NCBI RefSeq assembly: GCF_001577365.1
Contig: NZ_CP014514.1
Location: 124,001 to 188,000 of the forward strand
Direction: 5' to 3'
DNA length: 64,000 nucleotides
DNA from: Frondihabitans sp. PAMC 28766
GTDB lineage: Bacteria > Actinomycetota > Actinomycetes > Actinomycetales > Microbacteriaceae
Positions 46,125 through 54,554 of the stretch are shown here, in pieces (the first letter of the stretch is position 1; the number at the start of each line of letters is the position of its first letter). The notes beneath the pieces were generated by a model. That model was given only the letters and a program-made list of their open reading frames with translations. It ran no database searches and was not told the origin of the DNA. The translations under genes and the position numbers were made by a program.

Positions 46125-47729
46125 TCACTTGAACGCTGATTCGATGGCGTGGAGATCGACGCTGGGGTGGAAGGCCCCGTGATAGATGCCAGGGATGGCG
46201 CGGTCGACGTCGAGCAACGTGTACACGGCCTGCATCGCGCCGTGGATGGAGTACTCGACAGTGAAGACGACGTCTTCGGGGATTTCGGTGAACTGGCCCA
46301 GGAACCCGAAGTTCGTCGAACCGTCGGGGATCACGAGGGGTCGGTCACCCGGGGCGCGGGGGCTAAAGACGGCGGATGCGTACGGCATCATCACCGTCGT
46401 CACGTCGGTCGTCTCCAGCACGTGGTCGAGGATGCTGTCAAACTCGAGCTGCCCGATGAGCTCCGTCAGGATTTCGCGCCCTGAGGAGGCGGCCATGGTC
46501 TTGGGGACGTGGTCTCCGAGCTTGTCGACAAGCAGCCCGTACCCCCACAGGGTGGAATCGCCGGCGGGCAGGTGGGGAAAATGCGGCTGGTGGGGGACGA
46601 CGATGGACATCAACCACCCCGAGTCGACCCACGTCATGAGGGCACCGGTACCGGGCTTGTTGTCGGCGAGGTTGACGATGCGGTCGAGGAGGACGCTGTC
46701 GTGCATGGTGAGGGTGAAGGACTCCCACTTGTTCTCATCGACGTTGAGGAACACCTCCGGGTGCCCGAAATCGGGGGCTTTCTGGGCAACCGTCTCCCAG
46801 AGCGACCAGCCGTGATCGCGGTGCGACCGGATCAGTTCCGGTGGTGTGTCCTGCCCTCCGTAGGTGCTGTCGGAGGTGATGGATCCGAGGGTGAGGAGGG
46901 CGATGTCGTCGTCGCCGAGGTCGATATCGGCGTGACCCTGATCGGTTTCGACGGAAAGGCGGGCGATTCGGCGGTCCACGCCGTTGGTGAAGGCAGCGTC
47001 GACGACTCGCTGGCCGAATCGGAAGTCGACGTCGTGAAGGCCGAGCCACAGGTGGAGGGGGAGGACCATCGAGTCGTACTGGTCGTAGACGGTTCGTCGG
47101 ACACCGGACAGGGTGTTGATGCGGCTGAACTCCTGGACGAAACGCAGGAAGTACCGTCGCAGCTCGATGGCGGAGTGCCAGTTCTGGAAGGCGAACGTGG
47201 TGCGCCACATCTGCCAGAAGTTCGTGCTGAAGAAGTGCTTCCCGAACATCTGGTCGATGCGCTTGTCGGCGAGGGTGCTTTCCGGCGAGGCGATCAGCCG
47301 CCCGAGTTCGAGGCGGTCTCGCGTGTCGAAGCCGTAATCGGCGGCAGGGAGGATCGTGTGGTCGCGTCCGAAGAGACGGGCATTCGCGTGCGTCGGGACG
47401 TGTTTGTTGAACGCTGTGATCTCGTCGCGGACGGATACTTGCGGGTTGCCCTGCGAGGGGATCGATGAGAATAGGTCCCAGGTGCAGAGGTAGGCCTCGT
47501 CCTCTAGCATCCGGCCTCCACGGGTGACCCAACCGTCGGTCAAGGTGGGGGATTTGGCTCCGTCGAGTGACCCGCCGGGAAGCCCTGACTCTTCGAGGAT
47601 GTGGACGTTCGATCCGGCAACCCCGGCGTCACGGATGGCGAAGGCGGCGGCGGCCATGCCGGCGATGCCTCCTCCGACAATCCAGAGGTGCTTGCCGGAG
47701 GCTGTTCGTGAGTTGTCGTGTGCGGTCAT
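46125..47729 (-). CDS. ohyA: Oleate hydratase
   Basis: 534 residues. FAD-dependent enzyme that adds water to the cis-9 double bond of oleate, giving 10-hydroxystearate, acting on free fatty acids at the membrane. Features: dinucleotide motif LWIVGGGIAGMAAAAFAIRD, LPGGSLDG, GWVTRGGRMLEDEAYLCTWDLFSSIP, the STNFWQMWRTTFAFQNWHSAIELRRY block, and the C-terminal GQFTEIPEDVVFTVEYSIHGAM. The reading frame is intact. It is the third gene of an operon with a DosR-type box upstream of the first gene. Confidence 0.93.
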   Translation of the reverse strand: MTAHDNSRTASGKHLWIVGGGIAGMAAAAFAIRDAGVAGSNVHILEESGLPGGSLDGAKSPTLTDGWVTRGGRMLEDEAYLCTWDLFSSIPSQGNPQVSVRDEITAFNKHVPTHANARLFGRDHTILPAADYGFDTRDRLELGRLIASPESTLADKRIDQMFGKHFFSTNFWQMWRTTFAFQNWHSAIELRRYFLRFVQEFSRINTLSGVRRTVYDQYDSMVLPLHLWLGLHDVDFRFGQRVVDAAFTNGVDRRIARLSVETDQGHADIDLGDDDIALLTLGSITSDSTYGGQDTPPELIRSHRDHGWSLWETVAQKAPDFGHPEVFLNVDENKWESFTLTMHDSVLLDRIVNLADNKPGTGALMTWVDSGWLMSIVVPHQPHFPHLPAGDSTLWGYGLLVDKLGDHVPKTMAASSGREILTELIGQLEFDSILDHVLETTDVTTVMMPYASAVFSPRAPGDRPLVIPDGSTNFGFLGQFTEIPEDVVFTVEYSIHGAMQAVYTLLDVDRAIPGIYHGAFHPSVDLHAIESAFK

Positions 47730-48178
47730 GACGTCGTCTCCGAGAGGTGATGAGTGTCGATGGTGACGGTGTTGTCGGGCTCAGCCGATACGGAGGTGGC
47801 TTTGATGCTGGCGTCGTGACGTTCGTACCCGAGGGGGGTTACTTTCGCCTCAGGGGAGTGGAGCAGGTCGGTGAGCTTGTGCAGGCAGCGGGTCTTGATC
47901 TCGGCCGCCTGCGGGTGCCCGTCTTTGTCGACGATGTTCTTGTCGAGAGAACTGTCCGAAAGCTGGCGCGCCTCGGGCTCGACCCACGTGGTGCTGAAGG
48001 TCAGATTCATGCGGGCGACGCCGTCGAGCTGCAGTCTGTCGTGCACCAGCTGGTGGATCTCGCGCGGCTCATGCTCGTCGTCGGCGTTGCGCAGCGTGGG
48101 GGCGCTGGTCTCGAGGGGTTTGCTGGCAAGGACGTCCTCCATCGGGTCGTCGACGGTGGGAGAGATGAGGTCGGTCAC
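47726..48178 (-). CDS. Hypothetical protein in oleate hydratase operon
   Basis: 150 residues from a GTG at 48178 that overlaps the stop of the preceding gene; its own stop overlaps ohyA (ATGA). Mostly hydrophilic, with a possible beta segment (ARMNLTFSTTWVEPEARQL) and a helical segment (AAEIKTRCLHKLTDLLHS). No family recognised. The overlap arrangement argues it is a real gene. Confidence 0.6.
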   Translation of the reverse strand: MTDLISPTVDDPMEDVLASKPLETSAPTLRNADDEHEPREIHQLVHDRLQLDGVARMNLTFSTTWVEPEARQLSDSSLDKNIVDKDGHPQAAEIKTRCLHKLTDLLHSPEAKVTPLGYERHDASIKATSVSAEPDNTVTIDTHHLSETTS

Positions 48179-48681
48179 GAGGTGGCTTCTTTCGTGAGGG
48201 TGCGCGGGGTGGAGTAGAGGTTGAGAAGTGCGCGGGTGGAACCCTGGCCTGGTGAATTGGCGCCGTGCCGATGGCGGTCCTCTGCCACGACGATGTGAAG
48301 GGCGGTGAGAACGGCGACCACGTGCGTGTCGGGGAGGATGAGGTTCCAGGGGCCCGCTGAGGTCTTCAGACACTCGAACGTCGTAGTCGGCAGGGCGGCG
48401 GCAAGAGCCGAGAGGAAGAACCTCAACGACGCGGAGGGCTCCTCGACGAATCCGACGACCACGCTGTTACCGGTGGCGAGGGCGGCGCCAAGGTGGTCGG
48501 TGACGAGGGCAGTGCTGCAGCCTGGTCCGCAAAAGAGCACGATCGTGCCGAGGGGTGCACCCGTTTCGCTGACGATGGCATCGAGGTGGAACTGATGGAA
48601 CCGTTCCGTGAGTCGAGACATGAGCCGGTTGGTCGTCTGCAGGTGAAGGACACCTGGGCCCTGTGTCGTTGAAGTGGTCAT
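48175..48681 (-). CDS. Unknown protein with aldehyde-dehydrogenase-like fragment (ALDH-like 2)
   Basis: 168 residues. GAPLGTIVLFCGPGCSTALVTDHLGAALATGNSVVVGFVEEPSASLRFFLSALAAALP follows the aldehyde-dehydrogenase pattern PLG-I...ALATGNSVVV...PS...L, but the catalytic domain is missing. Same pattern as 40499-41032. First gene of the operon leading to oleate hydratase, with a box 33 bases upstream. It could be a non-catalytic ALDH-derived protein; function unknown. Confidence 0.6.
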   Translation of the reverse strand: MTTSTTQGPGVLHLQTTNRLMSRLTERFHQFHLDAIVSETGAPLGTIVLFCGPGCSTALVTDHLGAALATGNSVVVGFVEEPSASLRFFLSALAAALPTTTFECLKTSAGPWNLILPDTHVVAVLTALHIVVAEDRHRHGANSPGQGSTRALLNLYSTPRTLTKEATS

Positions 48682-48714
48682 GAGGACAGCGTTGGCGATA
48701 TCTGGCACTGCCCC

Positions 48715-48730
48715 CAGGGGCAAAGGTCCT
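48715..48730 (-). promoter_or_regulatory. DosR-type box, 33 bases before oleate hydratase operon
   Basis: Minus-strand AGGACCTTTGCCCCTG. Confidence 0.75.
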
Positions 48731-48758
48731 ACAACATCGAACGATTTGTTGTGGCGGC

Positions 48759-48774
48759 GGGACCTCCGCCTCTG
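48759..48774 (+). promoter_or_regulatory. DosR-type box, 85 bases before tandem USP
   Basis: GGGACCTCCGCCTCTG; divergent partner of the box at 48715. Confidence 0.68.
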
Positions 48775-48859
48775 GTCGGGTTCAGAGGCCGAGGGGAAGC
48801 TCATGGGGCGTCCGCGTGCACACGGCTTCGTGACGTCGACACCTGAAGGAGTACTGGCT

Positions 48860-49731
48860 ATGAAGGACACGGCGATTGTGGGGTGGGATGGGTCAGCTGC
48901 GGCATCCCACGCATCCGATTGGTTGGCTGACCGGCAAGCCGGCACGGGACGGCGGATGGCGATCGTGAGAGTCGTGCCCTTCCCTGCGCACCCGGAGAAC
49001 GGGACCCGTGAATCGGATCAGCTGTCAGCCGCACAAGAGGGCACCCAGGAGGAAGCGGTCCGGCTGCGAACAGGTCATGAAAACCTCGAAGTCCTCGTCC
49101 GAGTCATCGCGGGAGATCCCTGGACGTCCTGGAAGGTATGTCGTTCTCGTCGAATCTTGTGACCGTCGGGCGCGGTCCAGCGTCCCCCTCGAATCGAGCG
49201 GCTACCACATTGGCCGAAAGACTGGCGGCGACTGCTGAAGGGCCGGTAGCGGCGATACCTGGCACTGTCTTTGGCGCAGCCCGAGGAATTGTTGTTGGAG
49301 TGGACGGAACGGACGCTTCGTTGAGGGCCTTGGCCTTCGCTGCTCGAGAGGCCGTGGATCGCGGCGAGTCTCTTTCTGTGGTGCACGCCTGGTTAGGTCC
49401 TGTGGGGACGACTGACGATATTAGCCGGGATCGTTCTGCCTTCGCCCTTTTGAAGCATCGCCACGACGCTCTGGTAGACGAATCCCTCATCGACGCCAGC
49501 CGCGAGTATCCACAACTCGCGATTCGACGGCGGGTGATTCAAGGGCTTGCGGCCAAGGTGTTGCTGAAGGAGGCGCACGAGAGCCGAATGTTGGTCATTG
49601 GGAACAACGGCCGGCGCACCGTGGCCCGGTTTCTGCTGGGTTCGGTCAGCACTGCTGTGCTGCATGGTGCGGAGCGGCCAACGGTCGTCGTGAAGGTGGC
49701 CGACGACACTAGTGAGCTCGAAATGCTCTAG
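48860..49731 (+). CDS. Tandem universal stress protein, frameshifted
   Basis: Two frames give a 290-residue double USP. Domain 1 (AIVGWDGSAAASHASDWLA ... VLVRVIAGDPW) stops in the first frame; the second frame continues MSFSSNLVTVGRG and domain 2 (GIVVGVDGTDASLRALAFAA ... VIGNNGRRTVARFLLGSVSTAVLHGAERPTVVV). Restoring one G near 49128 joins them. Domain 2 keeps the ATP-binding signature. ATG 48860 has AAGGAG upstream. It converges on the response regulator gene, seven bases away. Confidence 0.82.
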
Positions 49732-49737
49732 ACGGGC

Positions 49738-50364
49738 TTAGTTCTTCCGGAGTCCCGCACCGTAGACGGCCGCTTGGGTGCGTCGTTCCATGCCCAGGGT
49801 GCGGAGGATCGCAGAGACGTAGTTCTTGACCGTTTTCTCGGCCAGGTTCAGGATTTCCCCGATCTGGCGGTTGCTGAGACCCTCCGCGATCAGTTCAAGG
49901 ACCTCTCGTTCCCGCAACGTGAGAACGATCATCCGCTCGGTGGAGGGTGCGGTCGCTTTCGCGACGATGTCGCGGGAGACGTCCGGGTTCACGAGCGTCT
50001 TCCCGGTGGCGACTAGGCGGATGGAATCGACCAGTTTCTGGCCGCGGATGTCTTTGATGACATAGCCGGCAGCTCCCGCGAGGACGGCGGAGAGGCTCGC
50101 TTCGTCATCGTCGTAGGCAGTGAACATGAGGCACACGACCGACGGGTACGACGAGCGGATCTCGCGGCACAAGTCGATGCCGCTTCCGTCGGGCAGGCCC
50201 ACGTCCAGGACGGCGACGTCGGGCATGGTCGCGGCGATCCGCGCCAGAGCCTGAGCGATTGTGCCGGCTTCGCCGACGACGTCGAAGTCGTCCTCGGCGT
50301 CGATCAGGTCCGCGACGCCGCGGCGGACGACTTCGTGGTCGTCGACGAGGAATATCCGTGTCAC
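49738..50364 (-). CDS. DosR/DevR-like response regulator
   Basis: 208 residues, NarL/FixJ family: receiver domain 1-120 with acidic pair DD at 8-9, phospho-acceptor Asp54 and Lys104; C-terminal LuxR-type HTH (LTLREREVLELIAEGLSNRQIGE, LAEKTVKNYVS). The recognition helix residues Lys177, Lys180 and Asn181 align with Lys179, Lys182 and Asn183 of M. tuberculosis DosR, which contact the DNA, and LGMERRTQAAV is identical. This predicts that it binds the GGGACC-type boxes found throughout the window. Its ATG overlaps the kinase stop. Likely phosphorylated by that kinase when oxygen is low. Confidence 0.93.
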   Translation of the reverse strand: MTRIFLVDDHEVVRRGVADLIDAEDDFDVVGEAGTIAQALARIAATMPDVAVLDVGLPDGSGIDLCREIRSSYPSVVCLMFTAYDDDEASLSAVLAGAAGYVIKDIRGQKLVDSIRLVATGKTLVNPDVSRDIVAKATAPSTERMIVLTLREREVLELIAEGLSNRQIGEILNLAEKTVKNYVSAILRTLGMERRTQAAVYGAGLRKN

Positions 50365-52076
50365 GAGGGGGCCTCGTGGGTGGGGATGTCGGTGAGAAGA
50401 GCGGTCCAGGTCATGCGTGTTCCTCCATCAGGGCGGGCCACCGTGTCGCTGGTGCCCTGCCATTGTTCGGCTCGGGAACGGAGGTTCAAGAGTCCGCTTC
50501 GGCGATCCCCGGGATGGAAACCGTCTCCGTCATCCATAATTTCGACCTCGATCTGGCCCTCAGCGACGGCGACCTTCACACTGATCTGGCTTGCGTGGGC
50601 GTGCCGGGCCACATTGCTCAGACCTTCTCGGACGACGGCGACGACGTCGTCCGCCATCTCGTCGATCACGAGGAGATCGACCGTTCCGAGGAACGTTAGT
50701 CGGGGCGTGGTGGCGAACATGGCACCGATCTCGGTGAGGAGGTCGATGATGCGATGTCGGACGGAGGAGCGGAGCCCGCGTCGAGGGGGCGTGAGAGCGA
50801 AGATCGCCGTTCGGATCTCCGCGATCGCCGTGTCGAGGGTGTCGATCTCTTGCTCGATGTCTGAGCGGGCTGCCTCGTTCGGGGCTTTGTGTGCCTTTGC
50901 CTGGAGCGCGAGGCCGGCGGCGAAAAGTCGCTGGATGACATGGTCGTGGAGGTCTCTGGCGATGCGGCTTCGATCCTCGAGCCGTTCGAGCCGGTGACGG
51001 TCAAGGCGCACGTTCGCCACATCGATGGCGAGAGTTGCTTGGCGGGCGAACCCCGTGATCATGTCCATGTCCGAGTCGTTGAACCGTGCCCGGCCGAGCG
51101 CCCGGGATACGGACAGGACTCCGACGGGTCCGGCGCCACTGAGGAGAGGAATGAGCATGGAGGGCCCGAGGAGCAGAGGGACATCGTGAGTTCTGGGGAC
51201 CGTCAAAGAGGTGACCAAGAGCGGCTCGGCGGCGGTCATGACGGCCTCCGATCGCGTGTCTTCGGCCGGGACTACCAGGCCTTCGACGTCTTCGGCCAGT
51301 GCTCCACGAGCGGTGTCGATAATCACCATTCCCGAAGCAATGGGCACGACGATGCACACCAGGTCGGCCTCTGCGATTTCGGCGACGCTGTCGGACAGAA
51401 GACGCAGCGGAGCTTCTGTGTCACTGGAGAGCAATGCCGTCGCGACGTCCGCGGAAAGGGTGGCCCATCGTTGACGCTTCTGGGTTTCATCGAACAGGCG
51501 TGCGTTCTCTATCGCGATCCCGGCTGTCGTTGCCAGGGAGGTGAGGAGCTCTTCGTCCTCTTGCGTGAACTCGCCCTCGATCTTCTCTGCAAAGTACAGG
51601 CTGCCGAACAGCTGCTCGCGCACGCGGATGGGAACGCCGAGAAAGCCGTGCATTGGCGGGTGCGAAGCCGGGAACCCGCTTGAGCGTGGATCGTCCTGCA
51701 GATTCTGGAGCCTTATCGGGTGGGCTTCGTCGAGAACAGCACCCAGGAGACCGTGCCCCTCAGGAAGATGACCGATCCGGGCGACGACCTCGTCCGAGAT
51801 TCCCACTTGGATGAACTCATCCAGGCCACCCTCGGGTGCCATGACACCGAGGGCTCCGTACCGTGCGCCCACGAGGTCGATCGCCGCCTCGATCGTCGCT
51901 TTGAGCATCGTCGAAAGGTCCAACTGTTCGACGATCGCCCTGTTGGCGCGCATCAAATTGCGCAACCGCCCTTGGGTTCCGGCAACGCGCTCGGCACTGG
52001 TGATGAGAGATGCCAGCGCCTGATCGAGTTCGGACTTCGCTCCATCGGGGAAGAGGAGGCTGTTCGGGGCGTTCAT
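50361..52076 (-). CDS. DosS/DosT-like heme-GAF sensor histidine kinase
   Basis: 571 residues: GAF-A (~50-195), GAF-B (~215-355), HisKA_3 with ARDLHDHVIQRLF (phospho-His377), and HATPase_c. GAF-A carries SHPPMHGFLGVP, where His139 aligns with the proximal heme ligand His149 of DosS, and GSLYFAEK, where Tyr161 aligns with distal Tyr171. The position of DosS Glu87 is Gly77 here, as in the oxygen sensor DosT (Gly85). It should therefore sense O2/CO/NO through heme and phosphorylate the overlapping regulator. A box 98 bases upstream, shared with a divergent USP gene, suggests autoregulation, as in the mycobacterial dosR locus. Confidence 0.92.
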   Translation of the reverse strand: MNAPNSLLFPDGAKSELDQALASLITSAERVAGTQGRLRNLMRANRAIVEQLDLSTMLKATIEAAIDLVGARYGALGVMAPEGGLDEFIQVGISDEVVARIGHLPEGHGLLGAVLDEAHPIRLQNLQDDPRSSGFPASHPPMHGFLGVPIRVREQLFGSLYFAEKIEGEFTQEDEELLTSLATTAGIAIENARLFDETQKRQRWATLSADVATALLSSDTEAPLRLLSDSVAEIAEADLVCIVVPIASGMVIIDTARGALAEDVEGLVVPAEDTRSEAVMTAAEPLLVTSLTVPRTHDVPLLLGPSMLIPLLSGAGPVGVLSVSRALGRARFNDSDMDMITGFARQATLAIDVANVRLDRHRLERLEDRSRIARDLHDHVIQRLFAAGLALQAKAHKAPNEAARSDIEQEIDTLDTAIAEIRTAIFALTPPRRGLRSSVRHRIIDLLTEIGAMFATTPRLTFLGTVDLLVIDEMADDVVAVVREGLSNVARHAHASQISVKVAVAEGQIEVEIMDDGDGFHPGDRRSGLLNLRSRAEQWQGTSDTVARPDGGTRMTWTALLTDIPTHEAPS

Positions 52077-52174
52077 CGGCTCGTCCTCTCGCCGTCGTAG
52101 CGGAGGAGTCTACGGCCACTTCGTGACAGGTTCTCCGTGGCATTGAAAAAAGTCCGGCACCTGTTGTTCCAGAC

Positions 52175-52190
52175 GGGACCAAAGCCCCTG
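52175..52190 (+). promoter_or_regulatory. DosR-type box between kinase and USP genes
   Basis: GGGACCAAAGCCCCTG: 54 bases before the USP start and 98 bases before the kinase start on the other strand. Confidence 0.65.
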
Positions 52191-52244
52191 AGGTGCGTCC
52201 CGAAGCCGAGGGAAGCTTGCCGCGACGTTCGGAAAGGACACATC

Positions 52245-53135
52245 GTGAACCAGAGAACAGTGGTCGCCTGGGATGGCACACCCGAATCGCAGGGAGCCCT
52301 TGACTGGGCTGTCCTCAGAGAAGCCCCGGGCGGCGGGACGGTCGTCATTGTCCGCATCGTCAACGACGCGCTCCTCGAGGCCGTCGAAAGCGACGCAGCT
52401 GAGGACTTAGCCGCCGTCGCTCAGCGGGAGCTCGCCGAACAGGCCGAAAACGTCGCCATCGACGCACCGGCAGTGCATGTCGGCACGGAAATTATGCGGG
52501 GAGACCCTATCGAGCAACTGTTGCAGTTCACGAACCCCGCGACCCTGCTCGTCTTGGGAACACACGATCCCGCGTCTTCTCAGCCCCGGTTCGCATGGTC
52601 GCTGGGTGCCCGGCTCATTACGGATTCCCGATCGCCCCTCGTCATCATTCCCGCCGGGCTGTCGCGGAACCTGGCGGGAAGAGGCGTCGTCGTCGGGGTC
52701 GACGGCTCACCGGAATCGGTGGCCGCTACCGCCTTCGCCGGGAGTGAGGCCGAGCGCATGAGATGCCAGCTGACCGTCGTCCACACATGGCGGGAGCCAG
52801 TGATCGACGACGCGTTCGGACGCAACCCGGCCGAACCGAGCGAAGCATGGCTAGAACCATCCCATCATCTGATTCTTGACGAGGCCGTCGCAGCCGTTCA
52901 AGCCGCGCAACCTTCGCTGGTCATTGTTCCCCTACTACAGCAGGGCCGCGCGTCCCACGTTCTCGAGGAACGCGGCCGCACTGCGGCGTTACTCGTGTTG
53001 GGTTCTCGCGGCTACGGGCCCGTCCGAGGTCCCCTGATGGGTTCCGTCAGCACCGCCATTCTCGGCAGCATGCCCTGCCCAGTCGTCGTGACCGGACCCA
53101 GCTATACCGCGGACCGTGTCCCCGTACTCACCTGA
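52245..53135 (+). CDS. Tandem universal stress protein
   Basis: 296 residues from GTG 52245, preceded by GAAAGGA. Domain 1 (RTVVAWDGTPESQGALDWA ... LLVLGTHDPASSQPRFAWSLGARLITDSRSPLVII) and domain 2 (GVVVGVDGSPESVAATAFAG ... LLVLGSRGYGPVRGPLMGSVSTAILGSMPCPVVV) are complete; domain 2 has the full ATP signature. Position next to the DosS/DosR-like pair mirrors Rv3134c, the USP gene beside dosRS in M. tuberculosis. The ORF upstream of the GTG (from 52137) covers the box and is unlikely to be translated. Confidence 0.9.
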   Translation: MNQRTVVAWDGTPESQGALDWAVLREAPGGGTVVIVRIVNDALLEAVESDAAEDLAAVAQRELAEQAENVAIDAPAVHVGTEIMRGDPIEQLLQFTNPATLLVLGTHDPASSQPRFAWSLGARLITDSRSPLVIIPAGLSRNLAGRGVVVGVDGSPESVAATAFAGSEAERMRCQLTVVHTWREPVIDDAFGRNPAEPSEAWLEPSHHLILDEAVAAVQAAQPSLVIVPLLQQGRASHVLEERGRTAALLVLGSRGYGPVRGPLMGSVSTAILGSMPCPVVVTGPSYTADRVPVLT

Positions 53136-53159
53136 CCACACGTGTTCGGCCCGGCTCGC

Positions 53160-53175
53160 GGGACTTACGACTCTG
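53160..53175 (+). promoter_or_regulatory. DosR-type box upstream of SDR gene
   Basis: GGGACTTACGACTCTG, 77 bases before the start. Confidence 0.6.
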
Positions 53176-53252
53176 TCGACCGCGCCTGGAACCGGGCAGG
53201 CTCCTCGTGTGGTGCACGGAGCACCAGCAACCAGTGATCTTTGGGAGATTCC

Positions 53253-54008
53253 ATGGCCACATACGACGTCCACAATAGGTCCGCGATCGTCACCGGAGCC
53301 GGATCGGGCATCGGCAAAGCGATCGCCCTCCTCCTAGCTGCCAATGGCGCGTCCGTCATCGTCGCTGACCGTGACGCAGCGGGAGCCGAGGCCGTGGCCG
53401 GAACGATCACTGCAGCCGGCGGGACGGCTCAACCTTTCGTCGGGGATGTCACCGACCCGAACTTCGCGGTCGCCTGCGTCGCTGAGGCAAACGCCCTCTC
53501 CCCCTTAAAAATTGCGGTCAACAACGCAGGAATCAGTGGCGAAGCGGCCTTGATCGGCGACTTGACGATCGACGGGTGGCGGAAAGTTCTCGACGTGAAT
53601 CTCAACTCAGTGTTCTTCGGCCTGAAAGTGCAGCTGCCGGCAATCGCCGAGAACGGGGGAGGGTCGATCATTAACATGTCCTCAATTCTTGGCTCCGTCG
53701 GCTTTCCCACTGCCGCTGGCTATGTGACCGCAAAGCACGGGCTCCTGGGGTTGACCCACAACGCCGCCCTGGAATACGCGCTGAAAAAGGTTCGTGTCAC
53801 TGCCGTGGGCCCCGGGTTCATCCGAACCCCGCTGGTCACAGCGAATATGGACGAATCAACCCTTCAAGCCCTTGCTGCGAAACACGCACTTGGCCGCCTC
53901 GGTGAGCCGGAAGAAGTCGCCTCATTGGTGTCGTTCCTCGCGTCCGACGCCGCTTCGTTCATCACCGGCAGCTACCACCTTGTCGATGGTGGATATACGG
54001 CCCAATAG
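53253..54008 (+). CDS. SDR family oxidoreductase
   Basis: 251 residues, complete classical SDR: cofactor loop TGAGSGIGKA, acidic VADRD after the second strand (favouring NAD), NNAG, catalytic Ser in MSSILGS, YVTAK active-site Tyr/Lys, PG-x-IRTPL and C-terminal VDGGYTAQ. The start at 53253 has GGGAG upstream. Substrate is not identifiable; similar enzymes act on secondary alcohols or 3-hydroxyacyl compounds. Confidence 0.9.
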   Translation: MATYDVHNRSAIVTGAGSGIGKAIALLLAANGASVIVADRDAAGAEAVAGTITAAGGTAQPFVGDVTDPNFAVACVAEANALSPLKIAVNNAGISGEAALIGDLTIDGWRKVLDVNLNSVFFGLKVQLPAIAENGGGSIINMSSILGSVGFPTAAGYVTAKHGLLGLTHNAALEYALKKVRVTAVGPGFIRTPLVTANMDESTLQALAAKHALGRLGEPEEVASLVSFLASDAASFITGSYHLVDGGYTAQ

Positions 54009-54554
54009 CCCGCATACGTTGAGAGCATGGGCGTAGCGGCCCAACCCCCGCCCGAGCTGGACGGCGCCCCCCCGGTCGTCTCGCGAAATCGGGGCGACGA
54101 CTCGCGGTCCTGGTTGAGTTCCCGGCACTTCAAGACGATGCTCTGGTCTCGGCAACATCGGGGCCTAGACGAGCGACTTACTTTTATAGAACCCCAAGGC
54201 GTCTCACTGACCGAACATCACTTCGCGCCTGACGCGAATCGACGACGGCACGGTGCCAGGGAACTACAGCTTCGCCGACGTCACTCGCACGGGTGTCTCG
54301 CAAAGGGTGCTGACGCGGTTGGGTAAGTCGTGGCGACGGCTTATCCCCGATGACGCCGACCCGAAGTCCCCCTCGATGGACCCAACCGTGGTGGGCCACG
54401 GTGCCGCCAGGACGCCAAAGTCCCGAAAGTCACACGTTCGCCTCCTGCGACAATTTGATGACGGACAGCTCATCTCCGGAATGTCCGAGTTGTGGGGAGC
54501 GATGGCGCCAAGCGACGTGGGCCACCGGCTCGACCGGTGGCCCCGACAACCTGG
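54009..54554. other. Stretch without a confidently supported gene
   Basis: A plus-strand ORF from 54253 (AGNYSFADVTRTGVSQRVLTRLG, 129 residues) has no motif and overlaps the convergent BON gene; other ORFs are weaker. A box-like GGGACTTTGGCGTC occurs on the minus strand at about 54411-54426 with no gene placed to use it. Confidence 0.4.

Noticed and set aside
54411..54426. Minus-strand GGGACTTTGGCGTC resembling a box
   Set aside because: No supportable gene starts downstream of it in either direction; kept only as a note.
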